A stretch of DNA of 60,000 nt, from NCBI RefSeq assembly GCF_008831285.2, contig NC_045138.2:17767934-17827933 (forward strand). Direction: 5' to 3'. The DNA comes from Nymphaea colorata. Lineage: Eukaryota; Streptophyta; Magnoliopsida; Nymphaeales; Nymphaeaceae. Positions 11,880-23,080 of this stretch are shown here, one piece after another. Position 1 is the first letter of the stretch; every line of letters begins with the position of its first letter. The position numbers were made by a program, and so were the translations under genes. Below the pieces are notes generated by a model. It saw only the letters and a list, made by a program, of their open reading frames with translations. It searched no databases and was not told the origin of the DNA.

Positions 11880-14319
11880 AGTCATTGGGCAGTAGAGATG
11901 TTCTGAGAATGTCCCATAAATCTACTCCAAAAATTATGCATATTTATGAGACACCAGTTCTAGTGTTTCATGAATTTAACTCATTTGTGACCTAGTACGT
12001 AGCTGATTAGAGTTGAGTTCGGTGATTCCGGTGTTAACTCACAGAGTTTGCTAACCATGGCATAACCTCTTTTCTTTTTTTGGAGTTTATTTTATGTAGC
12101 TTAGACTTATAAACTGTTTTCAGGCTACATTAAGAATCTCCCCCACAAACTTTCTGAAATACAAAACCTAATATTTTGGAAATTCAAATTAATGATCTAG
12201 GTAATTATTAGAAAATAATAAAATAAAGATGAACCATCTTACTGCCATGTGACTAGATTCCACGCTTCATGGAACCTGCCATGGACCCTGTAATACTACA
12301 TGCGGTAATAATGATGATGCATATATTCAATGCCTCGCATAACTTTGGTATTATAGATGCATATGCTTATGCTGAGCATTCAAAATACATGCTGCATTGC
12401 AAAGCAAATGCAAAACGCACAACAGAAATCAAGAAGCCAATAAGTAAAGCTCATGTTCATGTTCTGACCAAAACAATCTAAATAAATCAATCAATCAACA
12501 AAATTACATAATATAAAGCAACTAAGAAATTGATCCATGACAAAAATAAACAATATAACATAATAAATCAGCTCACGAAAATAAAGACAAAACGCTTAAC
12601 GATACTTGTATTGTTGATAACTCCAAAATTAATAACATAAAATAAACCAGTGCAATTAACCTATTCTGGTCTATATTCTATTCAAGCAGCATAAAAGCCA
12701 TGCACTCAATAAAGTTAAGCAGATCTGGAAACAAAAATTCGACCAACAAGAAAAGAGATATATAGATGGTGCAACTCCTTAGAGAAAATGGAGGTATGCA
12801 ATGATTGGGTTATTACACATACAATCATACTCAATGACTCTTAACCTACACTGTAAATACGACTCCTAAGCTAACTCTAAGACATGTAAACACTTACAAT
12901 AAAAGACGTAGGGAGTGGGCTCCCCTTACTGAGCAAGCAAAAGAATATATCTACAGCAAAGAATCCACAGGATTAAAAAAAAAAAAAGGTCAGAAAGAGC
13001 AAAACAGCCATGCACGGCTGTTCACAACCCTAAAAGCACCATTGACAGCCACTAAAAAAAGTACCTCTGATCCAACATTGAGAAGACAGAAACAGAAGAA
13101 ACAGTTAGCCACTTCATAGGCCGTATCTTGGTCTCTGCATGCATTAATTTTCGACCCACTGCAACTCCTACCATGTAGGTAAATGATTAAGGCGGCGTAA
13201 AAGAGCTTTTATCTTTTGAAACTATGCTGAAAAACAGGTAAAAACATCCGTAAACGTGTCACTAATAAAAACTTTTACTGACATATGTGGGTATCGGTAA
13301 AACTTTTACCAATAATTACCAAGCGTTGGTAAAACTTTTAGTGACAGGTTTGGACGTGGGTAATATATTTATCGATGCAATTTCATGTGTTAATGATGAT
13401 TTATTAATTTTTTTATTGACCCATATCCATGTACATTGCATTTATATCAAGTAGAAATAGCTGTAGTAAAACTTAAAAAAAACATGAAACCAAAAACCTA
13501 AAATGGTTACCTCCAGTATAAAACAATAAAAAGATAGAAAAGACATGAATCAAATTTAATCTTCACCGACATTTAAAGCCGAACGTATGTAAAAGTAGCC
13601 TTTGACCAACATCCAGTTTTCCTACGCATCATCGGTGGATTCGTTTTTTTTTTTTTAGTGCTAACAATCCACAATTATGAGCAGAATTCACAAAAACACA
13701 CACCATCTTGCTTCTCTTCCTCTGCAGACTAACAATACAAATGACGTAATCCGGCCCCTCACTTCCTACATTGCTGCTGTAAACCAAACCTGTAGCAGTT
13801 CAAATATCAACTTCCTCCTTATCTCTACCTTTCCATTCTATGCCAGTATATGCATCCCTACAATTTCTCCAAACATCAATTCTAATCAGATTATGCAACG
13901 AAGATCTATTTCCTTCATGAGGAATGTTATTTCTCCACCACCACATTCGCCAGAGTTAGTACAATATGAAAGCAACTGACCAACATTTGTCGATCCATCT
14001 AACTGAAAGTTTGACACAGCAATAAAACCTGGAATTCTGCACTAACACTTAGAAGTTCACATGAATTTACGAACCATCCACCATCTTTTCATGACCAAAT
14101 TTAGGCACCATTAATGTAACTTCGTTCCAAGAATTTGAAGCTAAAACCTCTGCCCCGTGCATTCACTTTCTCCCTCGACATGACGAATTAATATGTGTGA
14201 CCAACCGACAGAAGTTGCAAAAGGCCACCTTCGATTTATAATACACTTCAACCACAACCCATTCTTCCTAGATCCTGACACAATCCAGCCTTTCTTGTCC
14301 AGGTCCGTGTGCACAGAAT
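11880..14319. other. Gene-free region with degenerate repeats
   Basis: No supported gene. At 11990-12070 there is a stretch homologous to 16310-16390 (TTTGTGACCTAG ... GAGTTTGC). At 13200-13400 a short motif of the type GGTAAAACTTTTA recurs in both orientations, reminiscent of the subterminal repeats of CACTA transposons, but no terminal CACTA end or transposase is visible. The rest is AT-rich with no ORF worth calling. Confidence 0.4.
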
Positions 14320-15945
14320 GGCAAGTATAACAATCTACTCAAAGATATCTCTGTTGCAGTAGAACTTGTTATTTTCATTTCTTTCAAACTGGCGATGCAT
14401 GGTCCTGCATGTTGACAATGCAGTAGTCAATATTGTAACTTGGAAAGGCATAGCAGCAAGTTGTGCATCTTGATGTAGTAGTTAGTCCTATTTTAGCTGC
14501 ATAAGATTACAAACATTCATGTTCTGTAGTGTGGCACAATGGCATGGCCAAATGTAAAAGTAAATATGAAAGGTTGCTTTAGATTGTATCAAATGGTTCA
14601 CAAAAGAAGTGGCTGGTTTTTTTTCTCACGCGTCGAATTGATGACAGGCATATATTTCCCTTCAGATGGTGATGTAACCTATTGAGTTGATATAATATGT
14701 GTGTGTATGTTAGAGATGGGGTGGGGGTCCTCGTCTTGGCAGAATTATTACTAGAGTCCTCTATTGCAAGGATTAATGTTATACAGCAAAGGAAGACTAC
14801 TATAATTGTTAAAAATAATGTTGTAATTTATAAGGAAATTATACTTGGGGAGGTAAATATGTCACCAAAATAACGATGGCATTACATCAATAAGGAGGGT
14901 CATCAACTTGGCAAAAAATCATGAGAAATATCTAGAAATTGTTGTAAACAAAGAAAACATCGATATCATTTCGGGACAAAAAATCATGAGAAATACCTAG
15001 AAATTATTGTAAACAAAGAAAAAATCGACATCATTTCTCATACTATCGATGCTTACAGAAGATGGTTGTCTTCTATTGTGAAAAGCCACATTAATCTCTT
15101 AATTTTGTTCTTTTTATGTTTTAAGTCTCTTATTTTTGTTATTTTATATATTTTTTAATATTGTATCAAAGCAAGATCCCCACATGGGGCACACAAGACG
15201 GAACTGATGCTCAAGATACGAAGGGTTCTATGAGGACAGAGAATGCAACACTTGTTGAAGAAAACTTACGGTTCTATGGAAGCCTTCATATGATCAGGCT
15301 TCCTCAACAAAGTGGCAGCTTGATCTACCTTCACAAAATTTCCAAGGTAAATTAGGACTTTTTGAATACGTCATTCAAAGTGAGGGAGGCCTTAAATGAA
15401 AGGTGCTATGTAAAATATCTAATGTTATCAAACAAGATCTTCACAACAAAAAGAAGGTTATTATTGTTAAAGATAATGCTATGACCCGTAATGAAATTAT
15501 AGCTATAGAGGTAGGTAAAAAATGCTAATAAAAATATTAATGGCATTATTATCAACAAGGAGGGTCATCAACCTTACATTGCGAAGAAAAAAAAAAGTTG
15601 AAATATCTTTGAGACTTAATTTCTAGATAAGTATAGTTTGAAGAAGGACGAAAACAGAAAGCATTATGTGAAGTATCTAACATTATCAAACAGGACCTTC
15701 CCAACAAAAGGAAGGTTATTATTGAAAAAATAATACTGTGACCCATAAAGGAATGATATCCACTTGGTGAAAATGTCAATAAAAAATAATAATGGCATTG
15801 GCAAAAACAAAATGGGTCGTGGACATGGAGTTGCAAAAAAAGATCAAGAGAAATATCTGAAGATTATAGAAAACAGAGACTATAAAGATCAAATCTCACT
15901 ACTACCTTCCATGGTGAAAACCCATGTCAAATCTTGAGAGAGAGA
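14320..15945. repeat. Duplicated segment B (diverged copy of 8745-10780)
   Basis: Collinear with segment A but diverged, with several small deletions and without the (TA)n tract. It carries the same family of ~245-bp internal repeats (about 14757-14920, 15415-15610, 15665-15850). It also has its own extra tandem duplication of about 64 bp at 14913-15040 (two copies of a stretch beginning CAAAAAATCATGAGAAATA). It ends in a GA tract near 15937. Confidence 0.6.
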
Positions 15946-16571
15946 GAGATGTTTGATGGTGATTGCAGGATGGCAATGGCAACAGGAGAAGGGCGACACC
16001 CATTGCTAGCATATGGCCGGTCGGCTTCCATGACGGCCTCAACAAAGCATCGGAGATGCACTCTCAGGACTCCAATGGGCAGGAAAGAGGGTTGCTTCTA
16101 GAGGTAAGTAGGAAGAACCAGTTTTCGTGGTATAAAAACATCGGAGATGCACTCTCGGGACTCCAATTTTTCGTATCAAAAACATTGTGCAACACCATAG
16201 ATTGAATCGCAAGTGAATTGTTCGGCCAAGCTGAATCGGCGATCAGGCAAGTTAAACAATTCACCGAGAATTGTTCATTTAGGAATTGTTGCCATAAGAG
16301 TCGAGTCCTGGTTTGTGACCTAGAACTTAGCTGATCCAAGTTGACTTGGGCTACTCTCGCCGAGTTTGCCATCTACGGAATAACTTGTATGGGAACATTC
16401 TCACTTGCTTTCCAGTTTTTTTATAATTTGGTTTTTTTAGTCGAGTCATTTCTTGCATGCAGCCCTTCATCTTTCTAAAAGGGCTAAAACACACCTTTGG
16501 TTGTCACCTTTAGACTCTGTTATTTTTTGTTGTCACCTAGATATTAAATCATCAACGAGAATCCACCGTGT
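15946..16571. other. Short unassigned stretch between segment B and the fold-back array
   Basis: An open frame at 15963-16205 (+) includes a GC-richer stretch (15968-16104) followed by a donor-like GAGGTAAGTAGG. It could be a gene fragment, but I recognise no family. The end (16310-16390) is homologous to 11990-12070. From 16459 the sequence matches the flank that is repeated in every array unit. Confidence 0.35.
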
Positions 16572-17411
16572 CAAAAATTGGGAAACAAAAAGCAATAATA
16601 ATAACACTTGGTGACCTTATATTGTAACTAATAGTCATAATTAGAATGTAAGTATTAATTAAAACATAAAAAGAGAACCCGAGACTCTTCCCATGCTTTA
16701 ACCGGCCTTTTACTCAGCTGCACTCATGTTAAATATATACATAAAGTTGAGCTGACAAAATTCGGTCATTCCAGGCCACATAGATTGGATCAAGAAGAAA
16801 AGGAAAGTAACCTGAATTCTATTCCAAGAAGGTTTTAATTTGAGTCCGTATTTTACATAGCTAGATAGACTGTGTTAGATACATTTCTTTGCATAGAATG
16901 CCGGCAAGGGAAAATAATAGGTAGAATTTCCGTTGTTCAATAAACGGGGGCAAGGAAAATCTACAATGTACAGCATGACATGAACCTCCTCACCTCAGGA
17001 ACAAGTGTTGCAGGTACCTCCTGGGCTAAGGAGGTGCGTGGCTTGCTGCACACTATAGATTTTCCTTGCCCTTGTTTGTGGAAATTTTGCTTATTGGTTT
17101 TCCTTGCCTTGTTGAGCAAAGAAATGCATTTAATGCGGTCATGAGTTCAAACCTTCTTAGAACAAAATTCAAGTTATTCTCTTTTGCTTCTTGTTCCAAT
17201 GTTTGCAGTCGGAGATTGCCAAATTTTGTCAGTTGCTCAACTTTATGTACACGTTCGATATGAGCCCAACTGGGTAAAAGCCAATTAAAGCATGGGAAAA
17301 GTCATGTGTTCTCTTTTAAGTTTTAATATATATTTTCATTGTAATTATGTATATTAGTGGCAATATAAAGTCTTCCAAGTATTATCATTATTATTTCTGA
17401 TGTAGGTTTCC
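16572..17411. mobile_element. Fold-back element, first copy, full left arm
   Basis: A long imperfect inverted repeat centred near 17013. The left arm starts CAAAAATTGGGAAACAAA. The right arm ends near 17411. Paired blocks include GGCAAGGAAAATCTA (16949-16963) with TAGATTTTCCTTGCC (17056-17070), CTTTGCATAGAATGCC against TTGAGCAAAGAAATG, and CCCATGCTTTAACCGGC (left) against GCCAATTAAAGCATGGG (right). No protein for transposition is encoded. The inner part of the left arm plus the right arm were amplified into the tandem array. Confidence 0.7.
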
Positions 17412-20249
17412 TGTTTTGGACTGAGGCTGCTAGCTTTTCTTCGAACACTTGAAGTAAAAAATACGGGAGATAAAGAAATTTATTTGTTCTTTGTTATTAT
17501 TTTAATGTTTCTGATTCAGCAAGGTATATTGAGGTTATTATTTTAATGTTTCTGATTCAGCAGCCCTTCATCTTTCTAAAGGGCTAAAACGTACCTTTGG
17601 TTGTCACCTTTAGATTGTGTTACTTCTGTTATCGCCTAGATATTAATCAATAACGAGGAAGAAAAGAAAAGTAACCTGAATTCATTCCAAGGAAGGTTTT
17701 GATTTGAGTCCGTATTTTACATAGCTAGATAGACTGTGTTAGATACATTTCTTTGCATAGAATGCCGGCAAGGGAAAATAATAGGTAGAATTTCCGTTGT
17801 TCAATAAACGGGGGCAAGGAAAATCTACAATGTACAGCATGACATGAACCTCCTCACCTCAGGAACAAGTGTTGCAGGTACCTCCTGGGCTAAGGAGGTG
17901 CGTGGCTTGCTGCACACTATAGATTTTCCTTGCCCTTGTTTGTGGAAATTTTGCTTATTGGTTTTCCTTGCCTTGTTGAGCAAAGAAATGCATTTAATGC
18001 GGTCATGAGTTCAAACCTTCTTAGAACAAAATTCAAGTTATTCTCTTTTGCTTCTTGTTCCAATGTTTGCAGTCGGAGATTGCCAAATTTTGTCAGTTGC
18101 TCAACTTTATGTACACGTTCGATATGAGCCCAACTGGGTAAAAGCCAATTAAAGCATGGGAAAAGTCATGTGTTCTCTTTTAAGTTTTAATATATATTTT
18201 CATTGTAATTATGTATATTAGTGGCAATATAAAGTCTTCCAAGTATTATCATTATTATTTCTGATGTAGGTTTCCTGTTTTGGACTGAGGCTGCTAGCTT
18301 TTCTTCGAACACTTGAAGTAAAAAATACGGGAGATAAAGAAATTTATTTGTTCTTTGTTATTATTTTAATGTTTCTGATTCAGCAAGGTATATTGAGGTT
18401 ATTATTTTAATGTTTCTGATTCAGCAGCCCTTCATCTTTCTAAAGGGCTAAAACGTACCTTTGGTTGTCACCTTTAGATTGTGTTACTTCTGTTATCGCC
18501 TAGATATTAATCAATAACGAGGAAGAAAAGAAAAGTAACCTGAATTCATTCCAAGGAAGGTTTTGATTTGAGTCCGTATTTTACATAGCTAGATAGACTG
18601 TGTTAGATACATTTCTTTGCATAGAATGCCGGCAAGGGAAAATAATAGGTAGAATTTCCGTTGTTCAATAAACGGGGGCAAGGAAAATCTACAATGTACA
18701 GCATGACATGAACCTCCTCACCTCAGGAACAAGTGTTGCAGGTACCTCCTGGGCTAAGGAGGTGCGTGGCTTGCTGCACACTATAGATTTTCCTTGCCCT
18801 TGTTTGTGGAAATTTTGCTTATTGGTTTTCCTTGCCTTGTTGAGCAAAGAAATGCATTTAATGCGGTCATGAGTTCAAACCTTCTTAGAACAAAATTCAA
18901 GTTATTCTCTTTTGCTTCTTGTTCCAATGTTTGCAGTCGGAGATTGCCAAATTTTGTCAGTTGCTCAACTTTATGTACACGTTCGATATGAGCCCAACTG
19001 GGTAAAAGCCAATTAAAGCATGGGAAAAGTCATGTGTTCTCTTTTAAGTTTTAATATATATTTTCATTGTAATTATGTATATTAGTGGCAATATAAAGTC
19101 TTCCAAGTATTATCATTATTATTTCTGATGTAGGTTTCCTGTTTTGGACTGAGGCTGCTAGCTTTTCTTCGAACACTTGAAGTAAAAAATACGGGAGATA
19201 AAGAAATTTATTTGTTCTTTGTTATTATTTTAATGTTTCTGATTCAGCAAGGTATATTGAGGTTATTATTTTAATGTTTCTGATTCAGCAGCCCTTCATC
19301 TTTCTAAAGGGCTAAAACGTACCTTTGGTTGTCACCTTTAGATTGTGTTACTTCTGTTATCGCCTAGATATTAATCAATAACGAGGAAGAAAAGAAAAGT
19401 AACCTGAATTCATTCCAAGGAAGGTTTTGATTTGAGTCCGTATTTTACATAGCTAGATAGACTGTGTTAGATACATTTCTTTGCATAGAATGCCGGCAAG
19501 GGAAAATAATAGGTAGAATTTCCGTTGTTCAATAAACGGGGGCAAGGAAAATCTACAATGTACAGCATGACATGAACCTCCTCACCTCAGGAACAAGTGT
19601 TGCAGGTACCTCCTGGGCTAAGGAGGTGCGTGGCTTGCTGCACACTATAGATTTTCCTTGCCCTTGTTTGTGGAAATTTTGCTTATTGGTTTTCCTTGCC
19701 TTGTTGAGCAAAGAAATGCATTTAATGCGGTCATGAGTTCAAACCTTCTTAGAACAAAATTCAAGTTATTCTCTTTTGCTTCTTGTTCCAATGTTTGCAG
19801 TCGGAGATTGCCAAATTTTGTCAGTTGCTCAACTTTATGTACACGTTCGATATGAGCCCAACTGGGTAAAAGCCAATTAAAGCATGGGAAAAGTCATGTG
19901 TTCTCTTTTAAGTTTTAATATATATTTTCATTGTAATTATGTATATTAGTGGCAATATAAAGTCTTCCAAGTATTATCATTATTATTTCTGATGTAGGTT
20001 TCCTGTTTTGGACTGAGGCTGCTAGCTTTTCTTCGAACACTTGAAGTAAAAAATACGGGAGATAAAGAAATTTATTTGTTCTTTGTTATTATTTTAATGT
20101 TTCTGATTCAGCAAGGTATATTGAGGTTATTATTTTAATGTTTCTGATTCAGCAGCCCTTCATCTTTCTAAAGGGCTAAAACGTACCTTTGGTTGTCACC
20201 TTTAGATTGTGTTACTTCTGTTATCGCCTAGATATTAATCAATAACGAG
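16838..20249. repeat. Tandem array of 864-bp units, about 3.95 copies
   Basis: From 16838 to 20249 the sequence repeats with a period of exactly 864 bp; the same 65-codon frame recurs at 17066, 17930, 18794 and 19658. The four copies read as identical to my eye. Each unit consists of the inner left arm (about 210 bp), the whole right arm of the fold-back, and about 250 bp of flanking sequence. About 230 bp of outer left arm is missing at each junction, where AATAACGAG is joined to GAAGAAAAG. A single full-length arm remains before the array, and a diverged full copy after it. Confidence 0.95.
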
Positions 20250-20271
20250 AATTCACCATCTCAAAAATTGG

Positions 20272-21128
20272 AAACAAATGGTAATAGCAATAACCCTTCG
20301 AGACCTTATATTGCAATTAATGGTCATAATTACAATGCAGATGTATATTTAAACTCGAAAGAGAACCTGAGATTCTTCCCATGCTTTAATCGGATTTTTA
20401 CTCAGTTGTACTCATATCCAATATATACATAAAGCTGAGCTGACAAATTTTGGTCATTCCTGGGCACATAGATTGGAAGAGGGAGAAAAAGAAAGTAACT
20501 TGAATTCTATGCCAATAAGGTTTTAACTGGAGGCAACATTTTACATAGCTAAATAGACTGCATTTCTTTGCACAGAAGGGCAAGAAAAAACAACAATATA
20601 TAGAAATTCCATTGTTCAACAAATAAGGGCAAAACAAATCTACAATGTACAGCAAGTCATGAACCACCTCAGGAATAAGCATTGTAGATACATCCTAGCC
20701 TGAGGAGGTTCGTGACTTGCTGCTGTATATTATAGATTTTCCTTGCTCCTGTTTGTTGGATTAGTGGAAATTCTGCTTATTGTGTTTCCTTGACTTATTG
20801 TGCAAGGAGATGTAATGAAGATCTATCCATGTAAAATGCAGTCTCGAGTAAGATCTTCCTAAAACAGAATTCAAGTTATTCTCTTTTACTTCTTGCTCCA
20901 ATGTTTGCAGTGGGGGATGACCAAATTTTGTCTGCTGCTCAACTTTATGTACATGTTCAATATGAGTCCAATTGCGTAAAAGCCAATTAAAACATGGGAA
21001 AAGTCATGGGTTCTCTTTTATGTTTTAATGTGTATTTACATTTTAAGTATGACTATTAGTTGCAACATAAAGTCTCCAAGTTTTATTATTAATATTATTA
21101 TTATTAGCGTTTGTTTCCCGATCATTTG
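20272..21128. mobile_element. Intact fold-back element, diverged copy
   Basis: Starts CAAAAATTGGAAACAAATG and ends in a roughly complementary CGTTTGTTTCCCGATCATTTG. The two arms of about 420 bp pair along nearly their whole length around a centre near 20690. Blocks include CATGAACCACCTCAGG against CCTGAGGAGGTTCGTGA, CCCATGCTTTAATCGG against CCAATTAAAACATGGG, and CAAGTTACTTTC-type pairs. It differs from the array units at many positions and so is older. It abuts the LESV pseudogene on its right. Confidence 0.7.
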
Positions 21129-21299
21129 GAGAGTCCGCCTGTCAAGATACAGCCTCTCCGGTGGCCCAACGAGGCCACAAGCCAAAGGGATTCGAGTGGC
21201 CGGCGGTCGAGATCTCTGACTTATGCACTCGGGATTTGAGTAATAGAGAGTACGGCATTTGGTGGAGAAAAGGCAGGACGCTCGGGTGATCGCAAGCTC

Positions 21300-22830
21300 G
21301 TTGTTAGTCCTCGAATCTCAGGACTTGTCTGGTTCACTAACAGGCAGGTTCATCGGTTCATGGATTTTGGTTTGTTTGACAGGACTTCTTGGCGGAAATT
21401 CATCTGGCGTCTTCTCCAATTCCGTCCATCAATCGGAAAGCTCAAAAAGCAGAGCCCCTGGTTCAGATTTTTGGTCTTGGTCTCCTCCCATAGGTGCTGA
21501 GCCTGTTTCTGAGGATACCCAACATCTGAAAGTTGCAAAAGTGAAGTATTCTTCTTCAAAGCCTATTGCACCTGTGATGGAGAATGAGAGGTCAATTAAC
21601 ACAATACCATTCCCTTTGAAAGTGATCCCTTGCAGCCACTCCATTGATGACAATCAATGCTTGTAAAAGTGCCTGAATAAACTTTATGGAGGATCTGAAA
21701 ACTGGGGTTTCGAATATTGAGAAGACTGCAGACAAATGGGGTAAGAATTGCAAAAATGAAGAGTGGCAGAAGACATGGTGGAAGCGCTATGACGCCTCAG
21801 GTTTTGCTGAGAAGTGGGCGCATAAGTGATGCTGCATAGACACATTTACACCCTTGGATGCTGGCCATTCTCATGTCTGGCATGAGCAGTATGACTGATT
21901 CTGTCCGTCTGAAAGGAGAGCTCCCTCAGCACATGTTCCTTTTCTTTTACATTCTTCTATTATTTTATCTTGCTTGTGCTTTGATCTCATTTTCTTGACA
22001 CATGGTTGCAATAATAAAAATAATTTCCTACTGCGATTTTATTGTGCATTAAGGGAAACTTGCCGTTTTGTACGACTTTTCATTTTTAAATCAAATACAA
22101 GAAAAATTATCCTGCTAAATTAGATGGATCAGGGTAATTTTACCCTGCAAAAAAGCCGAACTTCGAAGGTCCGACTTTTTACCATTGACTTTTTTCATGG
22201 AAAAATTACTATCCCAAATTTTACCCTGCCATCAAACGGGACCTAAGAGAAGTGTTGCCTGCATCCACTAGCAAGATTATCAATCTTGGAGCTTTCCTTT
22301 GCTTTCCTCTGAGTTTGAGTCAAGGAGAAAGTATTTGTGCCTACCTTTCTTTTTTCAGATCATTCAACAGCAAGAAACTCTGAAATTCAAGGCTGCCGAA
22401 AGACGACTTATGGTAATGTAGTAAAACAGGAAAAGCTAGACTAGGGAAGTGTTTCAAATCTACTAACCGCTTGAACTTTATAAAGCGAAATTCCTGAAAT
22501 TCGTGCTTACTTGTGGGGGTCTAAAGCCTCTATTGCAATTTGTAACTAGGAACCGTTATAACACACATTTGTATCTGTAAGTACCCCCATTATGGCAAGT
22601 TCAGAAGCCAAAGAAGACTGAACTCTGAGCTGCAGAAAATGTGTCTAGTCTATTTGAATTTTGACATTTGGTTCTTGCTTTCAGCATCTGAACTCGTGCA
22701 ATAGGCAAGGTATCATTACTTGGAGATCACTATATGCTTGCAGAAGCAATACAAATCCTATCGTCAGTTATACGGACATATGGTTTGTGTAGGCCGAGGA
22801 GGTCTATTGACCCCTATGCCAACGGCAGAC
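21300..22830 (+). pseudogene. Broken partial copy of LESV
   Basis: The region aligns with exon 2, exon 3, part of intron 3, the last ~60 bp of exon 4 and the 3' flank of the intact LESV gene upstream. Exon 2 homology (from 21382; LLGGNSSGVFSNSVHQSESSKSRAPG) stops near 21630 in a premature stop. The rest of exon 2 and nearly all of intron 2 are deleted. The exon 3 acceptor is GAG instead of CAG. Exon 3 has a Trp-to-stop change (TGG to TGA at 21827-21829). The exon 3 donor is destroyed, and most of exon 4 is missing (remnant at about 22580-22650). Intron-derived sequence is kept, so this is a DNA-level duplication and not a retrocopy. Confidence 0.9.
22028..22250. mobile_element. Small insertion inside the LESV pseudogene
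   Basis: About 220 bp interrupt the otherwise collinear match to LESV intron 3, so they were inserted after (or at) the duplication, or lost from the functional copy. The block has the near-palindrome CAGGGTAATTTTACCCTG (22130-22147) and a second TTTTACCCTGCC near 22220. It ends CAAACGGGACCTAAG, a typical plant MITE-like edge. Target-site duplications are not clear. Confidence 0.45.
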
Positions 22831-22984
22831 TACCACATCCCCTGTGCCACTCAATGCAACCCCTTGGCACAAATATATTTTTTGAAAAAAAAATTATTTA
22901 GCATATGCAAAATTTTGGAAATTTCATTCAGTCCTCTATATAAATTTTTTAGAATGCTATTTCACCCTCCTTTAAAAAAAAAAA

Positions 22985-23080
22985 TCTAACTCTGCCCCTG
23001 GTCTGAAGGGTAGCACCCATCGAGAATCAAACCTGAGATATGTGGCTCACACACTGCCGGCCTCGTTCTGCAAACCCCCA
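22985..23080 (-). mobile_element. Possible tRNA-derived SINE fragment
   Basis: On the minus strand the sequence GGTTTGATTCTCG (near 23021-23033) resembles a pol III B box and is preceded by a G-rich, A-box-like stretch (GGCAGTGTGTGAGCC). There is no full tRNA cloverleaf and no tail could be defined, so this is a weak call. Confidence 0.3.

Noticed and set aside
15963-16205. 80-codon ORF with a donor-like end as an exon
   Set aside because: No partner exon and no recognised family; it lies between repeat blocks.
17066-19855. Four identical 65-codon ORFs spaced 864 bp apart as a tandem gene family
   Set aside because: They lie in the right arm of a palindromic non-coding element, and the equivalent place in the diverged copy (20.7-20.9 kb) keeps no open frame. 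Their identity reflects the DNA repeat.
16838-20249. CRISPR-like array
   Set aside because: Units are 864 bp, identical throughout, without short repeats and variable spacers, and the genome is a plant's.
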